From Calothrix sp. FI2-JRJ7 (GTDB lineage Bacteria > Cyanobacteriota > Cyanobacteriia > Cyanobacteriales > Nostocaceae), in contig JAHHGX010000081.1 in assembly GCA_019359675.1 (NCBI GenBank), positions 62,001 through 126,000 on the forward strand: 64,000 bases of DNA. Reading direction: 5' to 3'. Position numbers and translations under genes: made by a program. The number at the start of each line of letters is the position of its first letter. The first letter of the stretch is position 1. The notes beneath the pieces were generated by a model that was not told where the DNA came from, did no database searches, and saw nothing but the letters and a program-made list of their open reading frames with translations. Positions 36,795 through 45,499 of the stretch are shown piece by piece.

Positions 36795-38186
36795 TTAAGG
36801 AGTAGTTGTTTGTGGTTTCCACTGCCAACCAGCAATTGCTAATATTGTCCACCAATAGAAAAACATCGTTGTATGACTCCAAATGTTTTCGGTAATCATC
36901 CCAACGGGTACAGCAAGTAAAAACGCCAACAAAGTTAAACATAGCGAACGTTGTGAAGCGACTGTTAAAGGAGATTTTATAATGCTCCACAACCGAACAC
37001 CTTGGGCAAAAAAGAATAAAATATAAGTGGTAAATCCAACAATTCCTCCTTCAACTAATGCGCGTATATAGTCGTTGTGAGGTAAAAGTTTGTTCGTGCT
37101 GACATGTATACTTAGTCCTAACCCAAAACCAAACAATGGATATTCCTGCCATTGTTCGAGTAAGTACGTCCACTGGGACAGGCGCCAGTTAAAGCTGTTA
37201 TTATCTCCTTGAGCAAGCAGAATTGCGCGTGAAATATCCATATCAGGGTTTAATAAAGGTGTATTACCTAGCGAACTCAAACGTTCTTGTCCAAATGGAG
37301 TGCTGGCAAATAAACCAATTACAAACATGAAAAACAGTATTCCACCAATGAGTTTTAGCAAATTTAATCGTGGTACAATTAGTACTAACACGAATATTGC
37401 CAGCATCATTAAGCTGAATAAAGCTTTGGTGCTGACAAAAAACATCGATAATACTCCTAATAACAAAATCCACGGTAAACGATTTTTAGCTTCACCTAGT
37501 TTCCACCAAGTTAAAGAGATAAAAAGTAGTAGGTAAGTTGCGAAACTGTTAGGGTGTCCAAAGGTACCTTTAATACGTGCATCGCTTCCTGACAGCAAAG
37601 GTGGCAATATGGACGGTAGAAACATTTGCAGTAAAGCTAATGTTATTGGCGGTACTAACCCTAGTAATAATTGAGACAACATTACAGATGGTTCTACTTG
37701 GTCTTTGAGTTGCATTACTAGCAAGTAAATCATCAACCAAGAAAATAACCGTACCCATTCGCGTAAACTATCTACTAGATAGGCGCCATCTAGTCCTAAA
37801 CCACCAAGGGGTAAAAGCACTACCCAAACCGCTTGCGTTAATATCCATACAACAAAAAACCACCAAAAGCTATCTGTGTGGACTTTTTTTTGTTGCAGTA
37901 GTAATTTAGTGACATACATTAGCGTTAGTATATCAATACCAATTGCTAAAACAGAAGGTATTTGTAACTGCGAAAATATGTCTACTGAACTTCGCACTAT
38001 TAACAGTACGAGAACAGCTTGAGAAAAACTTGCAAAAAAGTAGGTTAGCGCTAGTATTACAACTACCGCTAAACCCATCAATAACGGCTGTATTCCAACT
38101 GCAACACCAGCAGCAAAACCTATTGCTATACATGCCGATACCAGGAATGTTACTAAAGGTAATTGGTGTTGATTTGTTGGCGCCAT
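36795..38186 (-). CDS. O-antigen ligase/polymerase family membrane protein
   Basis: 463 residues with about 12 hydrophobic helices and a long periplasmic loop near residues 310-365. [19 protein letters not shown] and [15 protein letters not shown]... followed by [16 protein letters not shown] are typical of the O-antigen ligase/Wzy superfamily (conserved His in the HND.. segment). It should join or polymerise lipid-linked sugar units outside the membrane. It starts two bases after the autokinase stop codon, so the genes are tightly coupled. Confidence 0.85.
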   Translation of the reverse strand: MAPTNQHQLPLVTFLVSACIAIGFAAGVAVGIQPLLMGLAVVVILALTYFFASFSQAVLVLLIVRSSVDIFSQLQIPSVLAIGIDILTLMYVTKLLLQQKKVHTDSFWWFFVVWILTQAVWVVLLPLGGLGLDGAYLVDSLREWVRLFSWLMIYLLVMQLKDQVEPSVMLSQLLLGLVPPITLALLQMFLPSILPPLLSGSDARIKGTFGHPNSFATYLLLFISLTWWKLGEAKNRLPWILLLGVLSMFFVSTKALFSLMMLAIFVLVLIVPRLNLLKLIGGILFFMFVIGLFASTPFGQERLSSLGNTPLLNPDMDISRAILLAQGDNNSFNWRLSQWTYLLEQWQEYPLFGFGLGLSIHVSTNKLLPHNDYIRALVEGGIVGFTTYILFFFAQGVRLWSIIKSPLTVASQRSLCLTLLAFLLAVPVGMITENIWSHTTMFFYWWTILAIAGWQWKPQTTTP

Positions 38187-38188
38187 AC

Positions 38189-40357
38189 TTACCTCTCTGA
38201 TGTATTATTCGGGTTAAAGGTGCCGCCAATGCGTGCTAACCCCTTCGGTAATGTAGTTTGGTCATCACTTATATTACGGTAGTTACGATAGTATTTGTCA
38301 CTAAGCGTATTAATTCCATTTACTACTACTCCTAACATTGGAATGCGGTCGCGCGTCAAATCGGATACTGCTTTCTGAAATATTTCTTTGATGGTGTAAC
38401 GAGGACGAGTCACTAGCATAATGCCATCGCTAAGTTGACCTAATGTCGTTGCATCTGCACAAACACTGAGTGGAGGAGTATCTAAAATTACTAAATCATA
38501 ATTTTCGGCAGCTTCCATCATCAAAGCTTTCATTTGTTTAGATTCGAGTAACTGCGATGGACGTGTGGACATGGAACCGCAAGTTAATACAGAAAGGTTT
38601 TCAATTGCTGTAGGCTGAACAAAATCTGCAAGGCGCCGACTCTGGGTAATAGCGTCACTAAGACCTGGCGCATTTTGCAAATTGAATACACGGTGTAACT
38701 TAGGTCGGCGTAAGTCAGCATCGATAAGTAAAGTTCGACGCGATAGCATTGCCGAAACTGCTGCTAAATGTGATACTACTACCGATTTGCCCTCACCACT
38801 CAGTGCGCTGCTGACGACAATTGAATGTAATTTACTAGCACTGCGGCATTCGAGTGTTTTTAATAGCATTCGATACGGCTCGACTAATCCCATATCATCT
38901 AGGAATAAGTCGGCTTCTGCGAGCGCTAAATTCGATTTCGATAGACGTGGCAAAACTCCTAGTAAAGGTAACTCTAACAACTCAGCTTCAGCGACATCAT
39001 GCAAGCGGTTGTCCATCATTTCGAGTAGAAGCACCATAGCCGTTGATAAAAGAATTCCAAAGGCGCCTGCAATAGCTAAAATAATTGTGGATTTGGGTGT
39101 ACTAGGAACCGTTGGAACAGTCGCGACTTCAATAACACGAATATTACTAACTTTTTGAGCTTCGGCAATGCGAGCTTCTTCGAGTTTACGCTCAAGTGCC
39201 TTGAATGATTCAGCAGCTTGTTCACGTGCGCGTGTTAACGCTGTTAAAGGTTCCTGTTTAATAGGTAGCTGCGCGAGTCTAGCTTGCAGCTTGACTCTTT
39301 CTGCTTGCAAAGTTCGTAATTTATTTGCAACTGCTGTTCCCTCAACTGTATTTGTAACGAGTTGAGAGTTAAGAGTTTGGCTTAAATTATCATTCGATAC
39401 ACTAGTGAGTGCATTTCCACTAGATACACGCGCTAATTCTTGTTGATACATTGCACGCAAAGTATCACGTTGTTGTATCAAGCTATTTAACTCTGGATGT
39501 TGAGGAGTAAAACGCTGTTGAAGAGCGACTATTTGCGTTTGCAACTCAGTTAGTTTTACTCGCAAGTTTTTTATTTGCTCATCTTGACCGCTACGTACCG
39601 AAGCATATGCACTACCTAGGTTACTCGAATTAGTAACTTGACGCAATGAAGCATCTCGCGAACGTGCTTCTTGTAGTTGAGCAAACAGCATTCGTTCTTG
39701 GTCTTCGAGATTTGCCAGACTTGTCACCAAACTCTTACTTTGCTCATCAAAAGAAACAACACCACTTGTTTGACGGTATTTATTTTCTTTAATTTCGGCT
39801 GCTTTGAGCCGTTGTTGAGCGTTGGGAACTTCGTTTTTCTCTAGAAATTCTCTGACTTTCGTCGCTTCTGAACTCATGGATTTGATGTTTTCTTCAACCA
39901 TTGCGTCAGTAACTGCGTTGACTAACCTAGTAGCAAACACAGCGTCTGCTGCTTTATAGCGAAGTTCCAGGATATTAGTAGCAGGAATAATTTTGACTTT
40001 TAAATCGCGACTAAGTTGTTTAAATGAAAGTTTTTCTGAAGAAGAACCTGTTTGAGGGTTAGCTTTGAGAGCAGTAAGGGCTTTTTCGAGAACTTGCTGT
40101 GATTTAATTAATTCTGCTTGGTCAGCTAATGGACTTGCTCCTCCTGGAGTTCCTGCATCTAATTGAGTGATGTCACGTCCAAGTGCAGATACCGAGACAC
40201 TTTTGTTATCGAGCATTAACCGGGAGCTTGTCTCATACATACGTGGAGCTACCGCTAAGTAGGTGACGGCGCCTGCCATTACTGCTGATAAAGTTAAAAA
40301 GGCTGGTAAACTCCGCCTTCTAACAACTGCCCATAAAGATGATATGCCTTTTTCCAT
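38189..40357 (-). CDS. polysaccharide co-polymerase with C-terminal tyrosine autokinase (Wzc-like)
   Basis: 722 residues. Helix near 15-35, a Wzz-type periplasmic coiled-coil domain (about 40-430, with long Gln/Leu/Arg-rich helices and a Pro-rich PTVPSTPKS segment before the second helix), and a cytoplasmic BY-kinase domain with Walker A SGEGKS near 520, Walker A' LLIDADLRRP and Walker B LVILDTPP. The tail has a small tyrosine cluster (KYYRNYRN), the usual autophosphorylation site. It sets chain length and export of the exopolysaccharide. Complete relative to family length. Confidence 0.88.
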   Translation of the reverse strand: MEKGISSLWAVVRRRSLPAFLTLSAVMAGAVTYLAVAPRMYETSSRLMLDNKSVSVSALGRDITQLDAGTPGGASPLADQAELIKSQQVLEKALTALKANPQTGSSSEKLSFKQLSRDLKVKIIPATNILELRYKAADAVFATRLVNAVTDAMVEENIKSMSSEATKVREFLEKNEVPNAQQRLKAAEIKENKYRQTSGVVSFDEQSKSLVTSLANLEDQERMLFAQLQEARSRDASLRQVTNSSNLGSAYASVRSGQDEQIKNLRVKLTELQTQIVALQQRFTPQHPELNSLIQQRDTLRAMYQQELARVSSGNALTSVSNDNLSQTLNSQLVTNTVEGTAVANKLRTLQAERVKLQARLAQLPIKQEPLTALTRAREQAAESFKALERKLEEARIAEAQKVSNIRVIEVATVPTVPSTPKSTIILAIAGAFGILLSTAMVLLLEMMDNRLHDVAEAELLELPLLGVLPRLSKSNLALAEADLFLDDMGLVEPYRMLLKTLECRSASKLHSIVVSSALSGEGKSVVVSHLAAVSAMLSRRTLLIDADLRRPKLHRVFNLQNAPGLSDAITQSRRLADFVQPTAIENLSVLTCGSMSTRPSQLLESKQMKALMMEAAENYDLVILDTPPLSVCADATTLGQLSDGIMLVTRPRYTIKEIFQKAVSDLTRDRIPMLGVVVNGINTLSDKYYRNYRNISDDQTTLPKGLARIGGTFNPNNTSER

Positions 40358-40427
40358 AACTTTTATCTCAATAAATGCAGAATTCGTCTATCACATAACC
40401 GTACAAACACTAGTTTTAGTAACAAAA

Positions 40428-41585
40428 CTAAACGATATACGCTGTTTTTTCGGCTTTGCTAGCGCCTAACAAATTCTGATAAACTTCTATATTCTGTGCT
40501 GTTATTTTATCCCAAGTATAGTAACGCTGAACATGACGCTGTGCATTGACTGCCATATTTGCCAGTTCATTGGGATGATTTAATGCCCATTTCAAAGCAT
40601 TTACAAAACCATCGATATCACCATTCTGAAATAGTACACCACGCTCTTGGTCTACAAGTTGCTGGTGAGGAAGAATATTACTTGCCAGTACAGGAACACC
40701 TTCACACATTGCTTCGAGCATAGCTAGTGGTAAACCTTCAACATTAGAGGGTAAAACAAATAATCCTGCACCTCGGACAATTTCAGCTAACCGTTTACCA
40801 CGCAATTCTCCTGCAAACACAATTTGTTTACTACCTGCAACTTTTTGCAGCATTAAATTTGTGTATGCTTGAGTATCACTAATACCACCTGCTAGCACAA
40901 GTTTCCAACCTTGATATTTAAGTCGAAGAAAAGCTTCGATTAATAAATCTGGACATTTTTCTGGTACTAATCTACCTAAAAATAGTAAGTAACGTCCTTG
41001 TGTAAGTCCTAAAGCTTTACCATAAGCAAAGTCTGGGTCTGATTCTGAATAACCAGCAGGTGCATTAGGAATATAAACTGTATCGCGTTTGTAAGTTTCG
41101 GAAAAATAACTTTGTAGTGCTTGGGATACTACGATAATTTCGTCAGCATACTTTACCGCTGCTTTCTCACCAGCTAAAATTACTTGACTCGAAAAATTCC
41201 CCCACTTCGCACGTTGCCAGTCTAAACCTTGACAAGTTACAACAATTTTAGAAGCTCGTAAAACGCTTGTAATGCTACTAAATAAAGCTGGACCTAAAGC
41301 ATGGAAATGTACTATATCATATTGCCTACCAGATGCTGCCACTGCACCTAGAGCAGAACTCATAAACGCATCTACACCTTTTGTAAAAAAACTTGGTAAA
41401 GATATAACTTGCACACCTTGATAGTTGCTCGAACCAAACCAGCTACCTTCGGTATAAGAACAACGTGCAAATAAATCTACAGTATGTCCTTGTGTAACTA
41501 TTCTAGGGTATACTTCCGCACAGTAGTTTTCGATTCCTCCCTGTTTAGGAGGTAAACCTTTAGCACCAATAACAGCAATTTTCAT
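40428..41585 (-). CDS. glycosyltransferase family 4
   Basis: 385 residues beginning MKIAVIGAKGLPPKQGGIEN, the nucleotide-sugar glycosyltransferase start of GT4, with YLLFLGRLVPEKCPDLLIEAF in the centre and the C-terminal donor-site motif FVLPSNVEGLPLAMLEAM, where the conserved Glu residues are present. It adds a sugar to the growing exopolysaccharide unit in the cytoplasm. It is the first gene of the cluster on this strand; 70 bases separate it from the autokinase. A priming transferase is not present in the window. Confidence 0.87.
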   Translation of the reverse strand: MKIAVIGAKGLPPKQGGIENYCAEVYPRIVTQGHTVDLFARCSYTEGSWFGSSNYQGVQVISLPSFFTKGVDAFMSSALGAVAASGRQYDIVHFHALGPALFSSITSVLRASKIVVTCQGLDWQRAKWGNFSSQVILAGEKAAVKYADEIIVVSQALQSYFSETYKRDTVYIPNAPAGYSESDPDFAYGKALGLTQGRYLLFLGRLVPEKCPDLLIEAFLRLKYQGWKLVLAGGISDTQAYTNLMLQKVAGSKQIVFAGELRGKRLAEIVRGAGLFVLPSNVEGLPLAMLEAMCEGVPVLASNILPHQQLVDQERGVLFQNGDIDGFVNALKWALNHPNELANMAVNAQRHVQRYYTWDKITAQNIEVYQNLLGASKAEKTAYIV

Positions 41586-41897
41586 ATCTATAATAATACA
41601 AATAGTTAAATAACAAATGTTTTATTCATAAAACGGTAAATAATTTTTGACATTCCCCAAGCAGTAATATCACCTGCGTAAAAACCGCGTGTTGTACCAA
41701 TATAATTTCATTCCGGAAAATTTACTAGCTTTCATAAATTCTTCATAAAATCTTTACAGATTACTGTAACGTAGCGTATTGCATTGTTGATCAAAATCAT
41801 GGTCATACAGTTTTTTACCACAGAGACACAGAGTACACGGAGAGAGGAGAGTAAATTGACCTTTACTACACATCTGGGACTTTGTGCCACAACCTCT

Positions 41898-41942
41898 CAA
41901 ATTTTATGAGACAGACCATTAGGGTCTGTCTCATAAAATTTG
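41898..41942. repeat. perfect 20-bp inverted repeat with 5-base loop
   Basis: The left arm CAAATTTTATGAGACAGACC (41898-41917), loop ATTAG and right arm (41923-41942) are exactly complementary. It may be a minimal insertion-sequence derivative or a strong transcription barrier. Confidence 0.85.
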
Positions 41943-42096
41943 GGGAATAAAGTTTTGGTGTGTCCTTTATTCCTAATTCTTTCTTAGCGTCCTTTGCGTG
42001 CTTTGCGGTTCGTTTTTTTAACCCACTAAAATTAATGACATGAACTAGTGGTTCGTGTCATTTAATTTGGGGCGTTGGCGCCTGCCGTTACGGTAT

Positions 42097-42229
42097 GGTA
42101 GGGTGTGTGACACCACGGGAAAATTCCACTCAAGATGAAAAGACTTGTAGCACCAGATTCTCGGTGGTGCGTCAAAGCCCATAATTTTTCATTTGATTGA
42201 AGATTGTAATAGCTTTGACGCACCCTACC
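42097..42229. repeat. 133-bp palindromic element with GGTAGGGTGYGT ends
   Basis: The ends GGTAGGGTGTGT (42097) and its complement ACGCACCCTACC (42218-42229) are inverted. The interior repeats GTGCGTCAAAGC (about 42168-42179), which also pairs with the right end. It resembles the 59-60-bp GGTGCGTGAC elements and may be a longer member. Confidence 0.6.
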
Positions 42230-42237
42230 TATTCAAT

Positions 42238-42711
42238 TTAATAATTATTCTTATTATTACAACGAACTTTCTCGAAATACTGTTGATGTTCGTCTGATGC
42301 TAACCAGTATGTTGAAGCGGGTTTGATATCTGTTACAATAGCTTTTTCAAATTTTCCAGAAGATTGTAAACTCTGTTTAGAATTTCTGGCGATAGTTTCT
42401 TGCTGACTTGTGTGGTAAAAAATTACACTACGATACTGTTCACCTCGGTCGGCGCCTTGTCGATTTAAACTTGTAGGGTCATGAATGTCCCAAAATATGT
42501 TTAGTAGCTCTTCATAACTTACAATTGCAGGGTCATACTCAATCTGCGCTACTTCTGCGTGTCCAGTAATTCGCGACACCACATCAAGATGACACGGGTT
42601 TTCAAAATGTCCTCCCATGTACCCAACAGAAGTTGATAGTACTCCCTTCACTTTACGATATGCTGCCTCTACACCCCAGAAACAGCCAGCCCCAAATGTT
42701 GCTTTTTCCAT
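42238..42711 (-). CDS. msrA: peptide-methionine (S)-S-oxide reductase MsrA
   Basis: 157 residues with the catalytic motif GAGCFWG (Cys10), GYMGG, HAEVAQIEYDP, FWDIHDPTSLNRQGADRGEQYRS-type sequence and a C-terminal half ending in YFEKVRCNNKNN, where Cys can serve as resolving residue. It reduces methionine-S-sulfoxide in proteins, with thioredoxin as donor, in the cytosol. It follows the peroxiredoxin gene (51 bases) on the same strand, a sensible oxidative-stress pair and possibly under the same PerR-type control. Confidence 0.93.
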   Translation of the reverse strand: MEKATFGAGCFWGVEAAYRKVKGVLSTSVGYMGGHFENPCHLDVVSRITGHAEVAQIEYDPAIVSYEELLNIFWDIHDPTSLNRQGADRGEQYRSVIFYHTSQQETIARNSKQSLQSSGKFEKAIVTDIKPASTYWLASDEHQQYFEKVRCNNKNNY

Positions 42712-42761
42712 ATATATAATAATACAGGGTAAAGGTTTTTCCCTTTACCCTTTACCTCAGT

Positions 42762-43310
42762 TTATACTGCGGCGCCTACACGAGCGCTCTTAAGATAAGC
42801 AAGCATCGTGTCAGCATCAGAAACTTCAAACGGGTCAGTAGTACAATTATCTTCGTGACCTTCTTCTATAAATATTTTTTCGATTTTGCAATCATTAACC
42901 ACCATTGCATAACGCCAAGACCTCATTCCAAAACCCAAGTTGGACTTATCCACCAGCATTCCCATTTTACGGGTAAACTCACCATTGCCATCAGGCAAGA
43001 TAAACATTCTTTTGATACCTAAATTTTTAGCCCACTGGAACATCACAAACGCATCGTTCACAGACAAGCAAATAACCTCGTCAACTCCCTGCGCTTTAAT
43101 TTCATCGTAAAGTTCTTCATAACGTGGTAAGTGCGTCGAAGAACAGGTAGGAGTAAACGCTCCAGGCAATGCAAGCAGTACAATTCGTTTTCCACCAAAA
43201 ATTTCTTGTGTCGTCAGGTCTTGCCAACGAAAAGGGTTAGATCCACCAATTGACTCATCGCGTACACGGGTTTTGAAAACTACGTTTGGTACTTTTGTTA
43301 CCGCTACCAT
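42762..43310 (-). CDS. type II peroxiredoxin (redoxin family)
   Basis: 182 residues. The peroxidatic site [12 protein letters not shown] (Cys56) is intact, preceded by IVLLALPG and followed by [15 protein letters not shown] and [15 protein letters not shown]. This is the PrxII/PRX5 type that reduces peroxides with thioredoxin or glutaredoxin. In Synechocystis the peroxiredoxin gene sll1621 is divergent from the PerR-type regulator slr1738 and controlled by it; the same arrangement is seen here with 287 bases between. The extra cysteine VVNDCKIE may be resolving or structural. Confidence 0.9.
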   Translation of the reverse strand: MVAVTKVPNVVFKTRVRDESIGGSNPFRWQDLTTQEIFGGKRIVLLALPGAFTPTCSSTHLPRYEELYDEIKAQGVDEVICLSVNDAFVMFQWAKNLGIKRMFILPDGNGEFTRKMGMLVDKSNLGFGMRSWRYAMVVNDCKIEKIFIEEGHEDNCTTDPFEVSDADTMLAYLKSARVGAAV

Positions 43311-43355
43311 CTCATCTACTCCTAATATATGTATGTTTGTTGCTGGACTACGCTC

Positions 43356-43436
43356 AGAAACCCGGTTTCTTCATTCAAATCTTTTATAAAAATGACGATT
43401 TGTCTGCGACAATGAATGCGTAGAAACCGGGTTTCT
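43356..43436. repeat. 81-bp element with AGAAACC..GGTTTCT palindromic ends
   Basis: The ends are AGAAACCCGGTTTCT (43356-43370) and AGAAACCGGGTTTCT (43422-43436). The interior is shared, inverted, with the MITE-like element at 26381-26428. It sits inside the peroxiredoxin-PerR intergenic region, moving the operator away from the peroxiredoxin start. Confidence 0.75.
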
Positions 43437-43464
43437 AGGATTTGGTTTGTCTTTTTACTCCAAC

Positions 43465-43479
43465 TCAGAATAATTCTGA
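43465..43479. promoter_or_regulatory. candidate PerR/Fur-type operator (7-1-7 palindrome)
   Basis: TCAGAATAATTCTGA has perfect seven-base arms around one A, the architecture of Fur-family boxes, and shares the AATnATT core of PerR boxes. It lies 118 bases before the regulator start and about 155 bases before the peroxiredoxin start. Confidence 0.6.
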
Positions 43480-43597
43480 TTTAAGAATTAGTCAATAGTA
43501 ATAAATACTCATATTCAGTAATGCTTCTGATTGTAGTATGATTTCAAGACGCGAACCATTACAATATAGAGACACCATTAAGTGGCAGCAATAAGCA

Positions 43598-44020
43598 ATG
43601 AAAGAATTAGTCGATGATATAGTTAAGACCTTAAGAGGGAAAGGTCTAAAAGTGACACCTCAGCGGTTTGCCGTTTACGCGAACTTACTATCACGTCAAG
43701 ACCATCCAACAGCAGAGCAGATACTTCTTGACTTGAATAAGCAGGCGCCAATATCATCGCAAGCAACGGTATACAGTGCGCTTCAAGCTTTACGCGATGT
43801 TGGTTTAGTGCGTGAAGTGCTTTTAGAAGCGGGTGTATCACGCTACGACGCGAATGTAGAAAAGCACCATCACTTTTATTGTCGTGGGTGCAAAACAATA
43901 GAAGATATTCCTTGGGAGGCTTTTCCCAATGTTAGTTTAGATAAATTACGTCCAGGGTTAAAAGCGCAAACTTACGAAGTTACTGTATATGGAACCTGCA
44001 ACTGTAATATCGAACACTGA
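43598..44020 (+). CDS. perR: PerR-type Fur family transcriptional repressor
   Basis: 140 residues with the Fur winged helix (LKVTPQRFAVYANLL, SSQATVYSALQALRDVGLV) and metal ligands VEKHHHFYCRGC (His90-92, Cys95, Cys98) plus a tail CNC (Cys134, Cys136). The tail is C-x-C, not the usual CxxC. Peroxide-sensing PerR proteins derepress peroxiredoxin genes when bound iron oxidises a His. The divergent peroxiredoxin and the 7-1-7 palindrome support PerR over Fur or Zur. The 3' end overlaps the next gene by 32 bases. Confidence 0.85.
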   Translation: MKELVDDIVKTLRGKGLKVTPQRFAVYANLLSRQDHPTAEQILLDLNKQAPISSQATVYSALQALRDVGLVREVLLEAGVSRYDANVEKHHHFYCRGCKTIEDIPWEAFPNVSLDKLRPGLKAQTYEVTVYGTCNCNIEH

Positions 44021-44600
44021 TTTTATTACCGACTTAGCCCAAGCAGCAGATGCATTTCGAGATAGCAGTAAAACTCGTCCCAAACCTGATGTAGTTGTGA
44101 ATGCACTACTACAAGCAGAGAAAACAGCAAAGCAACAAAAATTAACATACCCGTTTACCTCATTATCAGGGAACTGGCGCCTATGTTTTGCCACCGGAAC
44201 ACGTAAAGTCAGAAAACGTTCCGGCATAATTTTAGGTAAAGGTTTTTACATGCCTAAATTTTCTCCTGCTTATATAGGTTTTGATACATTAGATACATCT
44301 ATAAACAGAGGTAGAATAAGTAATAAAATTCAGTTTGGCGGATTTGCGCTAGAATTATCAGGCTTAACTCAATATATCGATAAAAAAAATCTACTAGCTT
44401 TTGACTTCCATACTTATGAAATAAATTTATTTAATCACAAACTATATAGTGGTAATGTCCCTGGTAGTCAAACAAATATAAGTAATTTTTATGACCAAAA
44501 AATAGCCAAACTAGCGTTTTTTGCATTCTTTTTAGTAACTGAAAACTTCATTGCAGCGCGTGGTCGCGGTGGTGGTTTAGCATTATGGATAAAACAATAA
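43989..44600 (+). CDS. protein of unknown function, PAP/fibrillin-like
   Basis: 203 residues, no signal peptide or membrane segment. The centre LSGNWRLCFATGTRKVRKRSG resembles the LxGxWxLxY start of plastid-lipid-associated (fibrillin) domains, followed by beta-rich segments and a C-terminal hydrophobic helix and ARGRGGGLALW. It overlaps perR by 32 bases in another frame, so it is probably translated from the same transcript. The match to fibrillins is weak; unknown function is the safe label. Confidence 0.6.
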   Translation: MEPATVISNTDFITDLAQAADAFRDSSKTRPKPDVVVNALLQAEKTAKQQKLTYPFTSLSGNWRLCFATGTRKVRKRSGIILGKGFYMPKFSPAYIGFDTLDTSINRGRISNKIQFGGFALELSGLTQYIDKKNLLAFDFHTYEINLFNHKLYSGNVPGSQTNISNFYDQKIAKLAFFAFFLVTENFIAARGRGGGLALWIKQ

Positions 44601-44616
44601 TTGAGGTAATCTGACT

Positions 44617-44718
44617 ATGAAAAGAATAGCTGGCTTAATATTTTTTATTGTGATTGTGGTAGCGGCTGTCACTCTTGGATTAAACTGGATGCGGCGCCAA
44701 AAAACAACGAGAAGATAA
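44617..44718 (+). CDS. 33-residue single-span membrane protein
   Basis: ATG at 44617 with GAGGT upstream. The sequence starts MKRIAGLIFFIVIVVAAVTL, continues GLNWMRR and ends KTTRR: a hydrophobic helix between basic ends. Its TAA overlaps the ATG of the glycosyltransferase by one base (TAATG), the arrangement of translationally coupled genes. Too short for family assignment, but the ribosome-binding site, the composition and the coupling all argue it is real. Confidence 0.6.
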   Translation: MKRIAGLIFFIVIVVAAVTLGLNWMRRQKTTRR

Positions 44719-45473
44719 TGTCGAGTGTATCGATTATCATACCCACTCTTAATGAAGCAAGCAGTTTAGAGCAAACACTGCGTCAGCTAACTGTTCTTAA
44801 CCCAAAAGCAAAAGAAATTCTGATAGTTGATGGAGGAAGTTCAGATAATACAATCGAATTAGCTAAACACTGCTTGCATTTTTTCCCTCTTAATGTAGAT
44901 GTAGAAATTATTAAATGTGATGTTAAAGGACGTGCGGTTCAAATGAACTTTGGCGCCTTGTATGCGAGTGGTGATATTTTATGCTTTCTCCATGCTGATA
45001 CTCAGGTATCCCATGATATAGTCACAGTGATTGAACAAACTCTGACAAACTCAAAAATTTCCTGTGGTGGGTTTATTTCTTTAATGACAGGTACTCAAAC
45101 AACACGCTGGGGTATATCGCTGCACAATTACCTCAAAACTTACTATGCACCCTTAATATTTCGTCCCTACTCATTTTTTAAAGGTTTGCGATTATTATTT
45201 GGCGACCAAGTAATGTTTTGTAGACGCCAGGATTTTTTAAAATGTGGTGGATTTAATGAAGCATTACCAATTATGGAAGATGGTGATTTGTGTTTAAAAT
45301 TATCCAAATTAGGACAAATTCGCTTAGTTAACCGCGTTGTTACAAGTTCTGACCGTCGCGTTGCACGTTGGGGTGCAATTAAAGCAACAGCTATTTATTT
45401 ATATGTGGGAATTTTGTGGGGTGTTGGTGTTGATGCTAATTATTTAAAAAAGTTTTATGAGGATATTCGCTAG
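44718..45473 (+). CDS. family 2 glycosyltransferase, TIGR04283-like
   Basis: 251 residues starting VSIIIPTLNEASSLEQTL, with the donor site LIVDGGSSDNT, FLHADTQ (DxD-type motif) and a C-terminal GFNEALPIMEDGDLCLKL. The VKGRAVQMNFGA and FGDQVMFCRRQDFLKCGGF blocks are characteristic of the TIGR04283 group, named for a suggested role in arsenosugar biosynthesis. It is translationally coupled to the tiny membrane protein before it. Acceptor unknown. A REP-like hairpin follows its stop codon directly. Confidence 0.85.
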   Translation: MSSVSIIIPTLNEASSLEQTLRQLTVLNPKAKEILIVDGGSSDNTIELAKHCLHFFPLNVDVEIIKCDVKGRAVQMNFGALYASGDILCFLHADTQVSHDIVTVIEQTLTNSKISCGGFISLMTGTQTTRWGISLHNYLKTYYAPLIFRPYSFFKGLRLLFGDQVMFCRRQDFLKCGGFNEALPIMEDGDLCLKLSKLGQIRLVNRVVTSSDRRVARWGAIKATAIYLYVGILWGVGVDANYLKKFYEDIR

Positions 45474-45475
45474 AA

Positions 45476-45496
45476 GAACAGGCAGGATGCCTGTTC
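45476..45496. repeat. REP-like hairpin between convergent genes
   Basis: GAACAGGCA-GGA-TGCCTGTTC: nine-base perfect arms, three-base loop, filling the gap between the stop codons at 45473 and 45500. A member of the ACAGGCA...TGCCTGT family; probably a bidirectional transcription or RNA-stability element. Confidence 0.75.
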
Positions 45497-45499
45497 CAC

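Larger units (their letters stand above)
41586..42237. other. 652-base intergenic stretch made largely of repeats
   Basis: No gene. It holds, in order, an ACCACAGAGACACAGAG-type repeat (41817-41850), a perfect 20-bp hairpin (41898-41942), a CCTTTGCGTGCTTTGCGGTT repeat (about 41991-42010), a hairpin AAATTAATGACA...TGTCATTTAATTT (42029-42069) and a GGTAGGGTG element (42097-42229). Confidence 0.7.
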
